A DNA stretch of 62,032 bases, from assembly GCA_035512595.1 (NCBI GenBank), contig DATKDU010000108.1:1-62032 (forward strand), given 5' to 3'. Below are positions 7,046 through 18,407 of this stretch, piece after piece. The position numbers were made by a program, and so were the translations under genes. The stretch comes from DATKDU01 sp035512595 (GTDB lineage Bacteria; Planctomycetota; Planctomycetia; Pirellulales; Pirellulaceae). Below the pieces are notes generated by a model, which worked only from the letters and a program-made list of their open reading frames with translations, was not told the DNA's origin and did no database searches. Position 1 is the stretch's first letter. Each line of letters starts with the position of its first letter.

Positions 7046-8728
7046 ATGGCGGATGAATCCATAAAAAAAACTCCCTGGGTCGATGGCCTGACGATCGGAC
7101 AGGTATTGGCGGAAACCTGCTCTCGGCATGCGGATCGGCAGGCGGTTGTGTTTCCGCACGCGGGGGTGATGCGGATGTGGCGGGAGTTTGGCGAGGAAGT
7201 CGATGCGACGGCGCGGGCTTTGTTGGCGCTCGGGGTGAAGCAGGGGGAGCACGTCGCCGTCTGGGCGACGAACGTGCCCCAGTGGGTGCTGCTGCAGTTC
7301 GCCACGGCCAAAATCGGCGCGGTGATGGTCACGGTCAACCCGGCCTACCGGGCGCACGAACTGAAGTACGTCCTCAACCAGAGCGATTGCGTAGCCCTGT
7401 TCCTCGTCGATCAGTTCAAGACGTCGGATTACTTCGCGATGCTGGCCGAGGTTTGCCCCGAGATTGCCGCGGCAAAGGAGGGGCAGGTGCAGTTGGCCGA
7501 GTACCCGCGGCTGCGGCGCGTCGTGGCGATCAAGGGTTCCTCGCCGGCCGGCCTGTTGACCTGGGAGAAATTCCTCGCCGCCGGCCAAAGCGTGCCGCAG
7601 AGCGAAGTGGACAAGATTGGCGCAAGCCTAAAACCGGGAGACGCGATCAACATCCAGTACACGTCCGGCACCACTGGCTTTCCCAAGGCGGCGACGCTGA
7701 CCCACCGCAACCTACTCCTCAATGCCTACTATATCGGCGAGTGCCAGAACCTCACGTCGGCCGACCGGATCTGCATCCCGGTGCCGTTCTATCACTGCTT
7801 CGGCTGCGTGCTGGGGACGCTCGCGTGCAGCGTCTACGGCGCGACGATGATCGTCCCGGCCGAATACTTTCAGCCGACTGCCACGCTCGACGCCATCGAA
7901 CAGCACCGGGCGACTTCGCTCTACGGCGTGCCGACGATGTTCATTGCCGAGCTTCAGGACCCTTCGCTTCCCGGCCGCGACCTGAAATCGCTGCGGACCG
8001 GGATCATGGCGGGAGCGCCGTGCCCGATCGAGGTGATGAAGCAGGTCGAGAACGTCCTGGGGGCCAAGGAACTGACCATCGCCTACGGCCAGACCGAAGC
8101 CTCGCCCGTTGTCACGCAGACCCGCTATGACGATCCGACCGAGCTGCGCGTGGAGACGGTCGGCCGGCTGTTGCCCGGAGTCGAAGCCAAGATCGTCGAT
8201 CCGGCGACCGGCCAGTCCCTTCCCGACAACGTGCAAGGGGAATTCTGTTGCCGCGGGCACGTCGTCATGCTCGGCTATTACAAGAACCCCGAAGCGACTG
8301 CCGCCGCCATCGACAACGAGGGCTGGCTGCACAGCGGCGACCTGGCGATTCGATTGCCTAACGGATACTTCAAAATCACCGGCCGGCTGAAGGACATGGT
8401 CATCCGCGGCGGCGAGAACATCTATCCCCGCGAGATCGAGGAATTCTTATTCACCCATCCGGCCATCGAGCAGGCCGCCGTCTTCGGCATTCCCGACGCA
8501 AAGTACGGCGAGGAGTTGGCCGCCTGGGTGAAGCTCAAGAGCGGCTGCCAGGCGACCGAGCAGGAAATCCGCGAGTTCTGCAAGCAGCACCTGGCCCACT
8601 TCAAAGTCCCCCGGCACGTCCGCTTCGTCGATGCATTCCCGCAGACCGTCACCGGCAAGATTCAGAAATTCCGGATGCGCGACATCATGAAAGAGGAGCT
8701 GGGGCTGGCGGAGCAGAAGACGGCGTGA
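7046..8728 (+). CDS. AMP-binding acyl-CoA synthetase
   Basis: This 560-residue enzyme of the adenylate-forming (ANL) superfamily would activate a fatty or other carboxylic acid to its CoA thioester through an acyl-AMP. The P-loop-like A3 motif YTSGTTGFPKAATLTHRN is at about residues 202-219, the YGQTEAS motif at about 348-354, the hinge GRLKDMVIRGGENIYPREIE at about 449-468, and the catalytic lysine in TGKIQKFRMRD near residue 536. Its length and motifs fit medium/long-chain fatty-acyl-CoA ligases of the FadD/FadK type. GGCGGAG about nine bases before the ATG serves as ribosome site. The gene stands alone and is followed by a heptanucleotide repeat. Confidence 0.85.
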   Translation: MADESIKKTPWVDGLTIGQVLAETCSRHADRQAVVFPHAGVMRMWREFGEEVDATARALLALGVKQGEHVAVWATNVPQWVLLQFATAKIGAVMVTVNPAYRAHELKYVLNQSDCVALFLVDQFKTSDYFAMLAEVCPEIAAAKEGQVQLAEYPRLRRVVAIKGSSPAGLLTWEKFLAAGQSVPQSEVDKIGASLKPGDAINIQYTSGTTGFPKAATLTHRNLLLNAYYIGECQNLTSADRICIPVPFYHCFGCVLGTLACSVYGATMIVPAEYFQPTATLDAIEQHRATSLYGVPTMFIAELQDPSLPGRDLKSLRTGIMAGAPCPIEVMKQVENVLGAKELTIAYGQTEASPVVTQTRYDDPTELRVETVGRLLPGVEAKIVDPATGQSLPDNVQGEFCCRGHVVMLGYYKNPEATAAAIDNEGWLHSGDLAIRLPNGYFKITGRLKDMVIRGGENIYPREIEEFLFTHPAIEQAAVFGIPDAKYGEELAAWVKLKSGCQATEQEIREFCKQHLAHFKVPRHVRFVDAFPQTVTGKIQKFRMRDIMKEELGLAEQKTA

Positions 8729-8733
8729 GGGAA

Positions 8734-8813
8734 ATGACCAATGACCAAGCCCCAAGCCCCAATGACCAGTGGAATTCACGCAGCATTGGTCATTGTGGTT
8801 TGGTCATTGGTCA
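8734..8813. repeat. Inverted pair of heptanucleotide arrays ATGACCA / TTGGTCA
   Basis: ATGACCA x2, AGCCCCA x2 and ATGACCA fill 8734-8768. TTGGTCA, TTGTGGT, TTGGTCA and TTGGTCA fill 8786-8813. The right array is the reverse complement of the left type, so the RNA can fold into a long hairpin between the convergent acyl-CoA ligase and FG-GAP genes. The stop codon of the FG-GAP gene (8804) lies inside the right array. Confidence 0.8.
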
Positions 8814-10369
8814 TTCGCCGCAGCCCCCTCATTCCACCACACGGTCACCCACGCCTTGTTCTCCCCTGTGTGAAACGCGCCGCTCGCCAGGTCGAGATCG
8901 CCGTCGCCGTCGAAATCCCCGATCGCCAGTGCCGTGCCGCCAACCTCCTCCGGCAGCACGTGGCGGGTAAACTCTCCCGGGGCGGTCTGTTCGAGAACCA
9001 CGAGTAAGTCCTTCGTTTGCCACATCTCGGGGCTGGTTCCCAAGGGGGGACAGGCGATCGCGACGACATCCAGATCCCCGTCGCCGTCGATGTCACCGGC
9101 AACCGCCTTATACGCTCCCGGCAGGCTGGCCACCAGGTGCATCGCAAAGGGGGTCTGTCCCGCGTTCTCCAGCCACCGCACCCCATGACTCGGCTTGAGC
9201 GTGTTGCTGTCCATCGAATCACCGTTGGTCAGCAGGATGTCCAGGTCGCCGTCGCCGTCGAAATCCACCAACTCAATTCCGCTGCTGCCGTAAGCCGGAT
9301 CGCCGGCGGAGAAAATCGTCTCGACGCTAAATTTCCCGTGGCCGTCGTTCACATACAGCTCTACCTTTTCGTGCTCCTGGCTGATGAGCGCGATGAAATC
9401 CAAATCGCCGTCGCCATCCCAATCCAGCGGCCGCAGATGGCTGGCTCCATGCCGGGGATCGACCACCTCCAGCTCGTAGTGCGGCGTCCCCGCCACCTGG
9501 TCTTCGCGCCGCAGCAGTAGGATGCGGCCTGTCTTCTGCCAGCCGAACTCGGCGACGAGCACATCCAAATCTCCATCGCCGTCAAAGTCGCCGCTGACCG
9601 CTTGCGACACGCGCCCCAAGCCTTCCATCAGGACTTCTCCTGCCCAATCCCCGTCGAGCCGCGAATGCAACCACATCACGCGGCCGCGTTCGTGATCGGC
9701 CGGCAAGAAGGTTCCCAGGTCACCGACCAGATAGTCCACCTTGCCATCGGCATCCAGGTCGGCCGGCTCGATGATCGCCGGGTTTCCCAGGGAGGCCAGT
9801 TTCGTCGCCTTGAGATTCTCCGCGGGCAAAACGATTTCGTAGACATCCCCCGCGTGCATGTCCGAAAACAGCAGCCGTCCCACCCTCCCCTCGCTCGGCG
9901 GCTGCCACACGAGGTGGGCAACCGCAGACTGGGTCGTGCCAGGCGGCAGATTCAGCACCTGAGGGCGAAATCGCACCGACAGCGGCTTGCTGGCCGGCTT
10001 CGGCTCATCAAACACGATCTTTTCCGGCGCCTGGACCTGAAAGAACGACACCACGCTGGATTGCCGCGGCGGGTCCAGGTCGTAGCGTCCCGAGGTGCGG
10101 TAGAACTCGAACCCGCGAGCCACTTCCTCCACCCACTGGTCCTTGGTATAGGCCGATGCGGGGGGCATCCCGTGACAATCGCCGCAAAAAGCGACAACCT
10201 CCGCGCGGACGCTCTCCGGATCGAACGGCTGGGCGGCCGCAATGTCGCCGCTCGACGGCTCCGGAAGCTTTTTCTTTGCCTGAGCGGATTCGTTGTCGCG
10301 GCAGCCCCCCGCCAGGCAGACCATCGCCGCCAGCGCCAGCCGAGACAGGAAATTATGGAATTGAGCCAT
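8804..10369 (-). CDS. FG-GAP/VCBS-repeat lipoprotein with haem-binding motif
   Basis: This 521-residue protein begins at the ATG at 10369 (MAQFHNFLSR); the longer frame uses a TTG. A lipobox LAGGC puts lipidation near residue 18. A single haem c motif, CGDCH, follows at about residue 62. The rest is a beta-propeller of FG-GAP/VCBS blades, shown by at least six DxDGDGDLD calcium-type motifs (for example DFDGDGDLDVLVAEF and DIDGDGDLDVVAI). Planctomycetes have many such surface proteins, and a lipid-anchored haem-propeller suggests a periplasmic redox or binding role. The last residues (AANDQ) and the TGA stop are supplied by a TTGGTCA heptanucleotide array. Confidence 0.8.
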   Translation of the reverse strand: MAQFHNFLSRLALAAMVCLAGGCRDNESAQAKKKLPEPSSGDIAAAQPFDPESVRAEVVAFCGDCHGMPPASAYTKDQWVEEVARGFEFYRTSGRYDLDPPRQSSVVSFFQVQAPEKIVFDEPKPASKPLSVRFRPQVLNLPPGTTQSAVAHLVWQPPSEGRVGRLLFSDMHAGDVYEIVLPAENLKATKLASLGNPAIIEPADLDADGKVDYLVGDLGTFLPADHERGRVMWLHSRLDGDWAGEVLMEGLGRVSQAVSGDFDGDGDLDVLVAEFGWQKTGRILLLRREDQVAGTPHYELEVVDPRHGASHLRPLDWDGDGDLDFIALISQEHEKVELYVNDGHGKFSVETIFSAGDPAYGSSGIELVDFDGDGDLDILLTNGDSMDSNTLKPSHGVRWLENAGQTPFAMHLVASLPGAYKAVAGDIDGDGDLDVVAIACPPLGTSPEMWQTKDLLVVLEQTAPGEFTRHVLPEEVGGTALAIGDFDGDGDLDLASGAFHTGENKAWVTVWWNEGAAANDQ

Positions 10370-10526
10370 GCGTGATGTTGTCAATGAATCGCCTTCCGAG
10401 TGACGCTTGCCGCGACGCCCTGCATCGGCTGGGCCTCAGTCGCTATATTCGTAATTCATAGCTTTCGAGCAACCTGGCGGCCCGCCGGCCAGTGCCGCAC
10501 AACCTATCTTAACCCCGATCGCTGCC

Positions 10527-13442
<2,916 letters not shown>

Positions 13443-13450
13443 CTGTAAAA

Positions 13451-13469
13451 CCGCGACCAGTGGTCGCGG
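13451..13469 (+). terminator. Hairpin after acnA
   Basis: CCGCGACCA and TGGTCGCGG pair around a single G; a real RNA would open a few pairs for the loop. It is preceded by AAAA and followed by CTTT, nine bases after the acnA stop. The T-run is short, so termination strength is uncertain. The same palindrome may be another dispersed repeat. Confidence 0.45.
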
Positions 13470-13525
13470 CTTTGGCGGTGGAACATACGTAGCGCGATAG
13501 GGGCAACTCTCGAAGGGAGAGTGAC

Positions 13526-13741
13526 ATGGCTTTCCGCTTCCTGTTCCTGTTCTTGGTTCTTGCACTTGTCCCGATCGCCGGCTGCTCCGGCTAGACCTTG
13601 GGCAAGGACGGTGGCGTCGTCCTGGTTTATGAAGTGGCCGAGAAGAGCGACGCAACTCCTGCCACGGTCGCGGCGTCCGTCCGCCAGCGGCTGGACCAGC
13701 TTGTGCCTCGCGGCCAGCTTCAAGTGCCGCCGCGGAAATAG
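13526..13741 (+). pseudogene. Small lipoprotein gene interrupted by an in-frame amber codon
   Basis: An ATG at 13526 with a strong ribosome site (AGGGAGAGTGAC) opens a perfect lipoprotein leader, MAFRFLFLFLVLALVPIAGC followed by SG, then TAG at 13592-13594. Past the stop, the same frame runs a further 48 residues without another stop: TLGKDGGVVLVYEVAEKSDA, then TPATVAASVRQRLDQLVPRG to TAG at 13739-13741. The VYEV..VRQRLD pattern resembles the start of the first periplasmic domain of SecD-like proteins. The likeliest reading is a decayed gene. A 22-residue lipopeptide or amber readthrough are alternatives. Confidence 0.55.
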
Positions 13742-13745
13742 CGAC

Positions 13746-14639
13746 TCACGCTGGCCGCGCCTCACCCACCCGCGGCATTTCCACCGCCCCCGGCTCTGGC
13801 GGCGCAACGTGTCCCTTCCGGTCGGCCCAGACTTGGGTGAATTCCGCCCCGAAGAAGAGAATCAACGCCGAATAGTAGACCCACAGCAGGATCAGGATCA
13901 GAGAGCCGGCAGCACCATAGGTCGAAGTGACGTTGGAGTACGACAGATAGACGCCCAGGGCGAACTTGCCCAGGACGAACAGGGCCGCGGTCACTGCCGC
14001 CCCTACCCATACGTCCCGCCAGTGGACCTGCGCATCGGGGACGTATTTGAGGAGTGCCGCGAACAGCAGCGTGATCACCGCGAAGGAGACCGCCAGGTGA
14101 ATCACTGCCAGCACTTCCCCTGAGAGCCGCCCCGGCGCCCAGCGTTCGATGAGGTTCGAAAACTCGGTCAGCAGCCAACTGATCACCAGGGACGCCAGCA
14201 GCAGGAAGACGATTCCCAGCAGCATTCCAAACGACAACAGCCGCTTGACGACCAACGACTGCCACATCGATTGCTGGGGATCGGGAGCGACCCCCCACGC
14301 CCGGTTGAGTGCCGTCTGGAGCTCGATCATGACGCCGGTAGCGCCCGCGAGGAGCACGACAACCCCGATCACCGAGGCGACGATCCCGCGTCCCGGCTTG
14401 CTGGCTTGCTCGATCATGGTGGCAACCTGCGCGGCCCCCTCACGGCCGAGCGCATCCTCGAAATAATTCGTCAGGCTCTCCACCGTCGCATCCCGCCCCG
14501 CGATCAGGCCGGTGATCGAAATGACGATGACCAAGAGTGCCGGCAGCGAGAAGACGGCATAGTACGCCATGGCCGCCGCCATCCGCGGGCACTCGTCGCG
14601 CGAGAACTCGTCGAACGTTTTTTTGAGTAGGGCCAGCAT
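13746..14639 (-). CDS. YihY/BrkB family inner-membrane protein
   Basis: This 297-residue integral membrane protein has about six helices. It shows the N-terminal D-E-C-P-R-M-A-A-A-M-A-Y-Y-A-x-F-S motif and the STYGAAGSLILILLWVYYSA segment typical of the YihY/BrkB family (once misnamed ribonuclease BN). The biochemical role of the family is unsettled. The start ATG at 14639 fits the conserved N-terminus. The C-terminal tail is Pro/Glu-rich. It ends four bases from the amber-interrupted lipoprotein, convergent with it. Confidence 0.85.
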   Translation of the reverse strand: MLALLKKTFDEFSRDECPRMAAAMAYYAVFSLPALLVIVISITGLIAGRDATVESLTNYFEDALGREGAAQVATMIEQASKPGRGIVASVIGVVVLLAGATGVMIELQTALNRAWGVAPDPQQSMWQSLVVKRLLSFGMLLGIVFLLLASLVISWLLTEFSNLIERWAPGRLSGEVLAVIHLAVSFAVITLLFAALLKYVPDAQVHWRDVWVGAAVTAALFVLGKFALGVYLSYSNVTSTYGAAGSLILILLWVYYSALILFFGAEFTQVWADRKGHVAPPEPGAVEMPRVGEARPA

Positions 14640-14710
14640 TGGCGACCGTCCTGAATCGGTGGCTGGGATCGCACCGATGCAAGATCAAATCGTGTGCCAA
14701 TCAGCGGCTG

Positions 14711-15286
14711 CTACACGCCTTCCAGCGAGAAATCGCTGAAAGCAATGCCAGACAATGCCCGGTCTTGCACCACGCGATTGATGGCGGCGACCAGCTCCGC
14801 CTTGAGCCATTTCAGTCCCGGCTCGGCCAGTTGCTCGGCTTCGGTCTTCTGCACGAGCGAGATGACTGCGTCGCGAATCCGCTTCTCGTACTTGGGAAGC
14901 TCTTCGTACAGGAGTCCTTCCTTGTTCTCGGAGACGATGCCGAACAGGCGGAACTTCACGACCAGCGGCTCCCCTTGATCGGCCAGCTTGTGCGTCACGC
15001 GGAACGTGCCGATCTCCACCTCGACGAACCGCGACGGGTCTTGACTCCCCCCCACGGCGAGCAGGTCGAGCAAATCGGCCGCGTCGGCTGGCGTGTGCGT
15101 CGAGTGGGTCTTGCCGGCAGTACCGTAACCTGCCGGCTTGCTGCCATGACTGGACGACTTTTTCCCGTGGCCAGAACTACTGGAATGCCCCCCGTGTCCG
15201 CCGTCGCCGCTGCTGCACGACGCAAGGCTCATCGAAACGAGCACCAAGAAGAATGGAGCAAGCGAACGCAGCAGGGGCGAGCACAT
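14711..15286 (-). CDS. Lipoprotein with FliL-like C-terminal domain
   Basis: This 191-residue protein starts at the ATG at 15286, which has GGAG nine bases upstream; upstream starts at 15304 (ATG) and 15310 (TTG) are less well placed. A signal with lipobox LASC is followed by a Ser/Gly/His-rich linker of about 40 residues that could bind metal. The C-terminal 110 residues have the layout of FliL: EVEIGTFRVTH, then a helix RIRDAVISLVQKTEAEQLAE, and LKAELVAAINRV...FSDFSL at the end. FliL modulates flagellar stators, but no flagellar gene is nearby and a lipid anchor instead of a membrane helix is unusual. The role is therefore open. Confidence 0.65.
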   Translation of the reverse strand: MCSPLLRSLAPFFLVLVSMSLASCSSGDGGHGGHSSSSGHGKKSSSHGSKPAGYGTAGKTHSTHTPADAADLLDLLAVGGSQDPSRFVEVEIGTFRVTHKLADQGEPLVVKFRLFGIVSENKEGLLYEELPKYEKRIRDAVISLVQKTEAEQLAEPGLKWLKAELVAAINRVVQDRALSGIAFSDFSLEGV

Positions 15287-15487
15287 CGGGCGATTCTCCA
15301 GCATAGGCAAGTGACGACCAAGAATAGGTCATTTCCCTGGCCTGTCTGCCCAAAGGCACCGATTCTGCCGATTCTTTCGTTGCTGCACGTGCCTGCCGGG
15401 GGGTATACTAATCCGGAGCGGCCGCCGGACGATCTTCAGGGGGTCCGGGCGAATGACGATTCGCACTTTCGGCCGCAGGAGCCCACG

Positions 15488-16741
15488 ATGAACACCTCAA
15501 CTAGCCGGCTCTTGCTCGCCATCGTCGCCGCCGCGTTGACGACGTTGGCCCTCCCTCATGCCGCTGCGGCAGACGTGGTCGTGCTCAAGACAGGGGGCCG
15601 GATCGAAGGGAAAGTCGCCAATCCCGACCGGGCCAGGACCGATCCGGTGTCGATCGTTGCCTCCAGCGGTTTGAAGCTCGTGTTCGGCGCGGCTCAGGTC
15701 AAGCAGGTGATCGACGGCCGAAAGAACGACTTGCTGCAAGAGTATCAAGACTTGCTGCCCACGATCGCCAACACGGTGGAGGGGCACTTCGATATGGCCG
15801 CCTGGTGCCTGGAGGCGGGGCTCGGCGTGCAGCGGAAGTTCCACCTGGAAGAGGTGATTCGCCTCGATCCCGACCACGAAGATGCCCGGCGGATGCTCGG
15901 GCACACCCGGATCGACGACGAGTGGATGCGCCCCGGCGAATGGGAGAAAAAACGGGGCCTCGTCTATTTCCAGAGTCAGTGGCGACTGCCGCAAGAGGTG
16001 GAAGTCCTCAAGCGCGAGCAGGCGCGCCAGGAGGCGGTGCTGAAATGGCGAGTGGACGTGCGCCGCTGGCTCGGCTGGATCGAGGACGGCGGCAAGAAAA
16101 CGCCGGCTGGATACGACAACATCAAGGCTATTCGCGATGAGGCGGCGGCCCCGGTGCTAGTCGAACTCCTGGTGGACGACAGCCGGCCGCGGAGCCTGCG
16201 TCTCTTGGCGCTCGACCTCTTGTCGCGAATGCCGCCGCATTACACGGCCAGCTCGCTGGTCAACCTGGCGATGAAGGACAAGGATGAGGAAGTGAGCGAC
16301 AAGGCGCTCGAGGAGCTGCGGCGGCAGGGTTCGACGCTCGCCCTGCACTCGTTCATCAAGGATCTCAAGAGCAAGGACAACAAGGTCGTGCGGCGGGCGG
16401 CCCGCTGCTTGGGCATTCTGGGGGACGTCGAGGCGACCGTGCCGCTGATCGACGCCCTGGTGACTCCGCACAAGTATGCCGTAACCACCGGCGGCACTCC
16501 GGGGCAGATTGGCGCCGGTTTCGGCGGGCCGACCGACGGCAGCGGCGGAGGGCTGGGGAACTTCAACTTTGGCAATCCCAAGCCGCAGATCGTGACCCGC
16601 AAGGTCCCCAACGACGAAGCCCGAAACGCCTTGACCAGCATGCACCCGGGGATCAACTTTGGCTTCGACCAGAAGAAGTGGAAGGCCTGGGTGATTGAGA
16701 GCAAGACGAGCGCGGATATTGATTTGCGGAGGGGGGAGTAG
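15488..16741 (+). CDS. Secreted HEAT-repeat protein
   Basis: This 417-residue protein starts at the ATG at 15488 with CAGGAG upstream. A signal peptide (ending HAAAA, about residue 28) leads into a small beta domain (VVLKTGGRIEGKVAN), then a tetratricopeptide-like helical region and HEAT-type repeats at about residues 215-325 (for example APVLVELLVDDSRPRSLRLL and KVVRRAARCLGILGDVEATV). HEAT arrays act as scaffolds. A Gly-rich linker (residues about 340-365) and a C-terminal block follow. Similar secreted proteins of unknown role are common in planctomycetes. Confidence 0.7.
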   Translation: MNTSTSRLLLAIVAAALTTLALPHAAAADVVVLKTGGRIEGKVANPDRARTDPVSIVASSGLKLVFGAAQVKQVIDGRKNDLLQEYQDLLPTIANTVEGHFDMAAWCLEAGLGVQRKFHLEEVIRLDPDHEDARRMLGHTRIDDEWMRPGEWEKKRGLVYFQSQWRLPQEVEVLKREQARQEAVLKWRVDVRRWLGWIEDGGKKTPAGYDNIKAIRDEAAAPVLVELLVDDSRPRSLRLLALDLLSRMPPHYTASSLVNLAMKDKDEEVSDKALEELRRQGSTLALHSFIKDLKSKDNKVVRRAARCLGILGDVEATVPLIDALVTPHKYAVTTGGTPGQIGAGFGGPTDGSGGGLGNFNFGNPKPQIVTRKVPNDEARNALTSMHPGINFGFDQKKWKAWVIESKTSADIDLRRGE

Positions 16742-16750
16742 GTGGCGCAG

Positions 16751-16896
16751 AAATCCGAAATCCGAATCTCGAAATCCGAAACAAATCCGAAGGTCGTAAA
16801 TCGGAATGACCGAAACGGCGACGTCTGATCGCTTGGGACATTCCGATTTTGAATTTCGCGTCTGTTTCGGATTTCGTGTTTGGAGCTTCGGATTTT
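16751..16896. repeat. Heptanucleotide repeats AAATCCG and reverse copies
   Basis: AAATCCG x2, AATCTCG, AAATCCG and AAATCCG fill most of 16751-16789. The right part (about 16840-16896) carries the reverse complement units CGGATTT at seven-base spacing. The two halves can pair between the HEAT-protein and sulfatase genes, which converge here. Confidence 0.65.
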
Positions 16897-16908
16897 GCCC
16901 GGCGGTCC

Positions 16909-18363
16909 CTACTTCTTCTTGTTCTTTCCCTTGCCGCCGGCGGGTTCGGCCGCGCGGGATGGGTCGTGGGCGGGATTGGTCAGCGGCATTTGCGCGGCGA
17001 CTTCCTTTCGCCACGCGCGGAGTTTTTCGAGCAGTTCGCTGCGTTTCTCGGGATTCTTCGTGGCCAGGTCGCTGGCCTCGCCAATGTCTTCGGCCAGGTT
17101 GTACAACTCGACCTTGCCATCCTCGAAGAATTCGATGAGCCGCCACTGCCCGTCGCGGATGGCGCCGTACGGAGTTGCGCCACCGGGATGGTAATGCGGG
17201 TAGTGCCAGTAGAGGGTCGGTCGTGACAGGGCCGCGGCCGCTTCCTCGAGCACCGGCACCAGGCTGACGCCGTCGATTGGGGGCACATTGTTGACGCCTG
17301 CCAACTCGGCAATTGTCGGCGCGAGGTCGATGCTCATTGCCGGCACCTCGCAAATGGAGCCGGGCTTGACCAGCGGTGGATAACGGACGATCAGCGGCAC
17401 GCGCACGCCCCCTTCGTATGCCGAGCCTTTGCCGGCTCGCAGCGGCACGTTGCTGGTCACCTGATTGAGCACCAGCCCGCCATTGTCGCTGGTGAAGATA
17501 ACGAGCGTGTTGTCCGCCAGTTGCAACTCGTCGAGCTTCTGCATGATCCGGCCGATGCTCTCGTCGAGGCTCTCGATCATGGCGGCATAGGTGGCATTCT
17601 GCTGTGGCTGATCGGGCTTTGTCTTGGTCCGATACTTGACGATCTTGTCCGCCTTGGCCTGCAGCGGCGTGTGGACCGTGTAATGCGGCAGATACAGGAA
17701 AAACGGCCGATCCTTATTGGCGTCAATGATCCGCAGAGATTCGTCGGTCAGCCGGTCGGTGAGGTATTCGTTGTTGGCTCCCGTCGCCAGTCCAGGCAGT
17801 TTGATGGCGTCGCGCCCGTAGGGGAAGAAATACGACGGCGGCTGGCCGCGATGATTGCCGCCGATGTTCTCGTCGAAGCCGTGCGTGGTCGGCCAGTACG
17901 CTTCGCTGCCCAGGTGCCACTTGCCGACGTGAAACGTGGCGTAGCCCTTCGCCTTGAGCAACTCGGCAATCGTCGTCTCCTCGTGCGGCAGGAATTGCGT
18001 CCAGTCGGGAGGCTTGAGTTTCGCAAACGGCCGCTGGTGGCCGGCAATCCAGTCGGTGATCTGCAGCCGGGCCGGATATTTGCCGGTCAGCACGGCTGCC
18101 CGCGTCGGCGAGCAGACCGTGCAGGCGGCGTATCCGTGCGTGAACCGCATCCCCTCCTTCGCGAGCCGATCGATGTGCGGCGTCTCGTAGAACGTGCTCC
18201 CTTGGCACGACAGGTCGGTCCAGCCGAGATCATCGACGAGAATCAGGATGACGTTGGGGGGACGAGATTGGGCTCGATCGTCCGCGGCGGCAATTCGATT
18301 GGCGGTTGCGACAACTCCCAGCGCGAGAGGGACCAGGAACCAGGAGGCGAATCGACGATCCAT
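16909..18363 (-). CDS. Secreted Cys-type sulfatase
   Basis: This 484-residue sulfatase hydrolyses sulfate esters using a formylglycine made from Cys84 in the motif CSPTRAAVLTG. The metal-site DD (VDDLGWTD, residues about 43-50) and the FTSDNGG block are intact. An N-terminal signal peptide (residues about 1-27) indicates export. The ATG at 18363 was chosen; the longer frame needs a TTG. Planctomycetes carry many sulfatases for algal sulfated polysaccharides, and the exact substrate cannot be inferred. The C-terminal GGKGKNKKK is a basic tail typical of these proteins. The required formylglycine-generating enzyme is not in the window. Confidence 0.9.
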   Translation of the reverse strand: MDRRFASWFLVPLALGVVATANRIAAADDRAQSRPPNVILILVDDLGWTDLSCQGSTFYETPHIDRLAKEGMRFTHGYAACTVCSPTRAAVLTGKYPARLQITDWIAGHQRPFAKLKPPDWTQFLPHEETTIAELLKAKGYATFHVGKWHLGSEAYWPTTHGFDENIGGNHRGQPPSYFFPYGRDAIKLPGLATGANNEYLTDRLTDESLRIIDANKDRPFFLYLPHYTVHTPLQAKADKIVKYRTKTKPDQPQQNATYAAMIESLDESIGRIMQKLDELQLADNTLVIFTSDNGGLVLNQVTSNVPLRAGKGSAYEGGVRVPLIVRYPPLVKPGSICEVPAMSIDLAPTIAELAGVNNVPPIDGVSLVPVLEEAAAALSRPTLYWHYPHYHPGGATPYGAIRDGQWRLIEFFEDGKVELYNLAEDIGEASDLATKNPEKRSELLEKLRAWRKEVAAQMPLTNPAHDPSRAAEPAGGKGKNKKK

Positions 18364-18407
18364 AGCATTCGTCCTCTGCAATGTTAGCGCCGGCGATCGC
18401 AGGATGG

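Noticed and set aside
14639..15487. Upstream extension of the HEAT-protein frame to 14639
   Set aside because: It overlaps the FliL-like lipoprotein gene in antisense and has no protein features; a good ribosome site and signal peptide favour the ATG at 15488.
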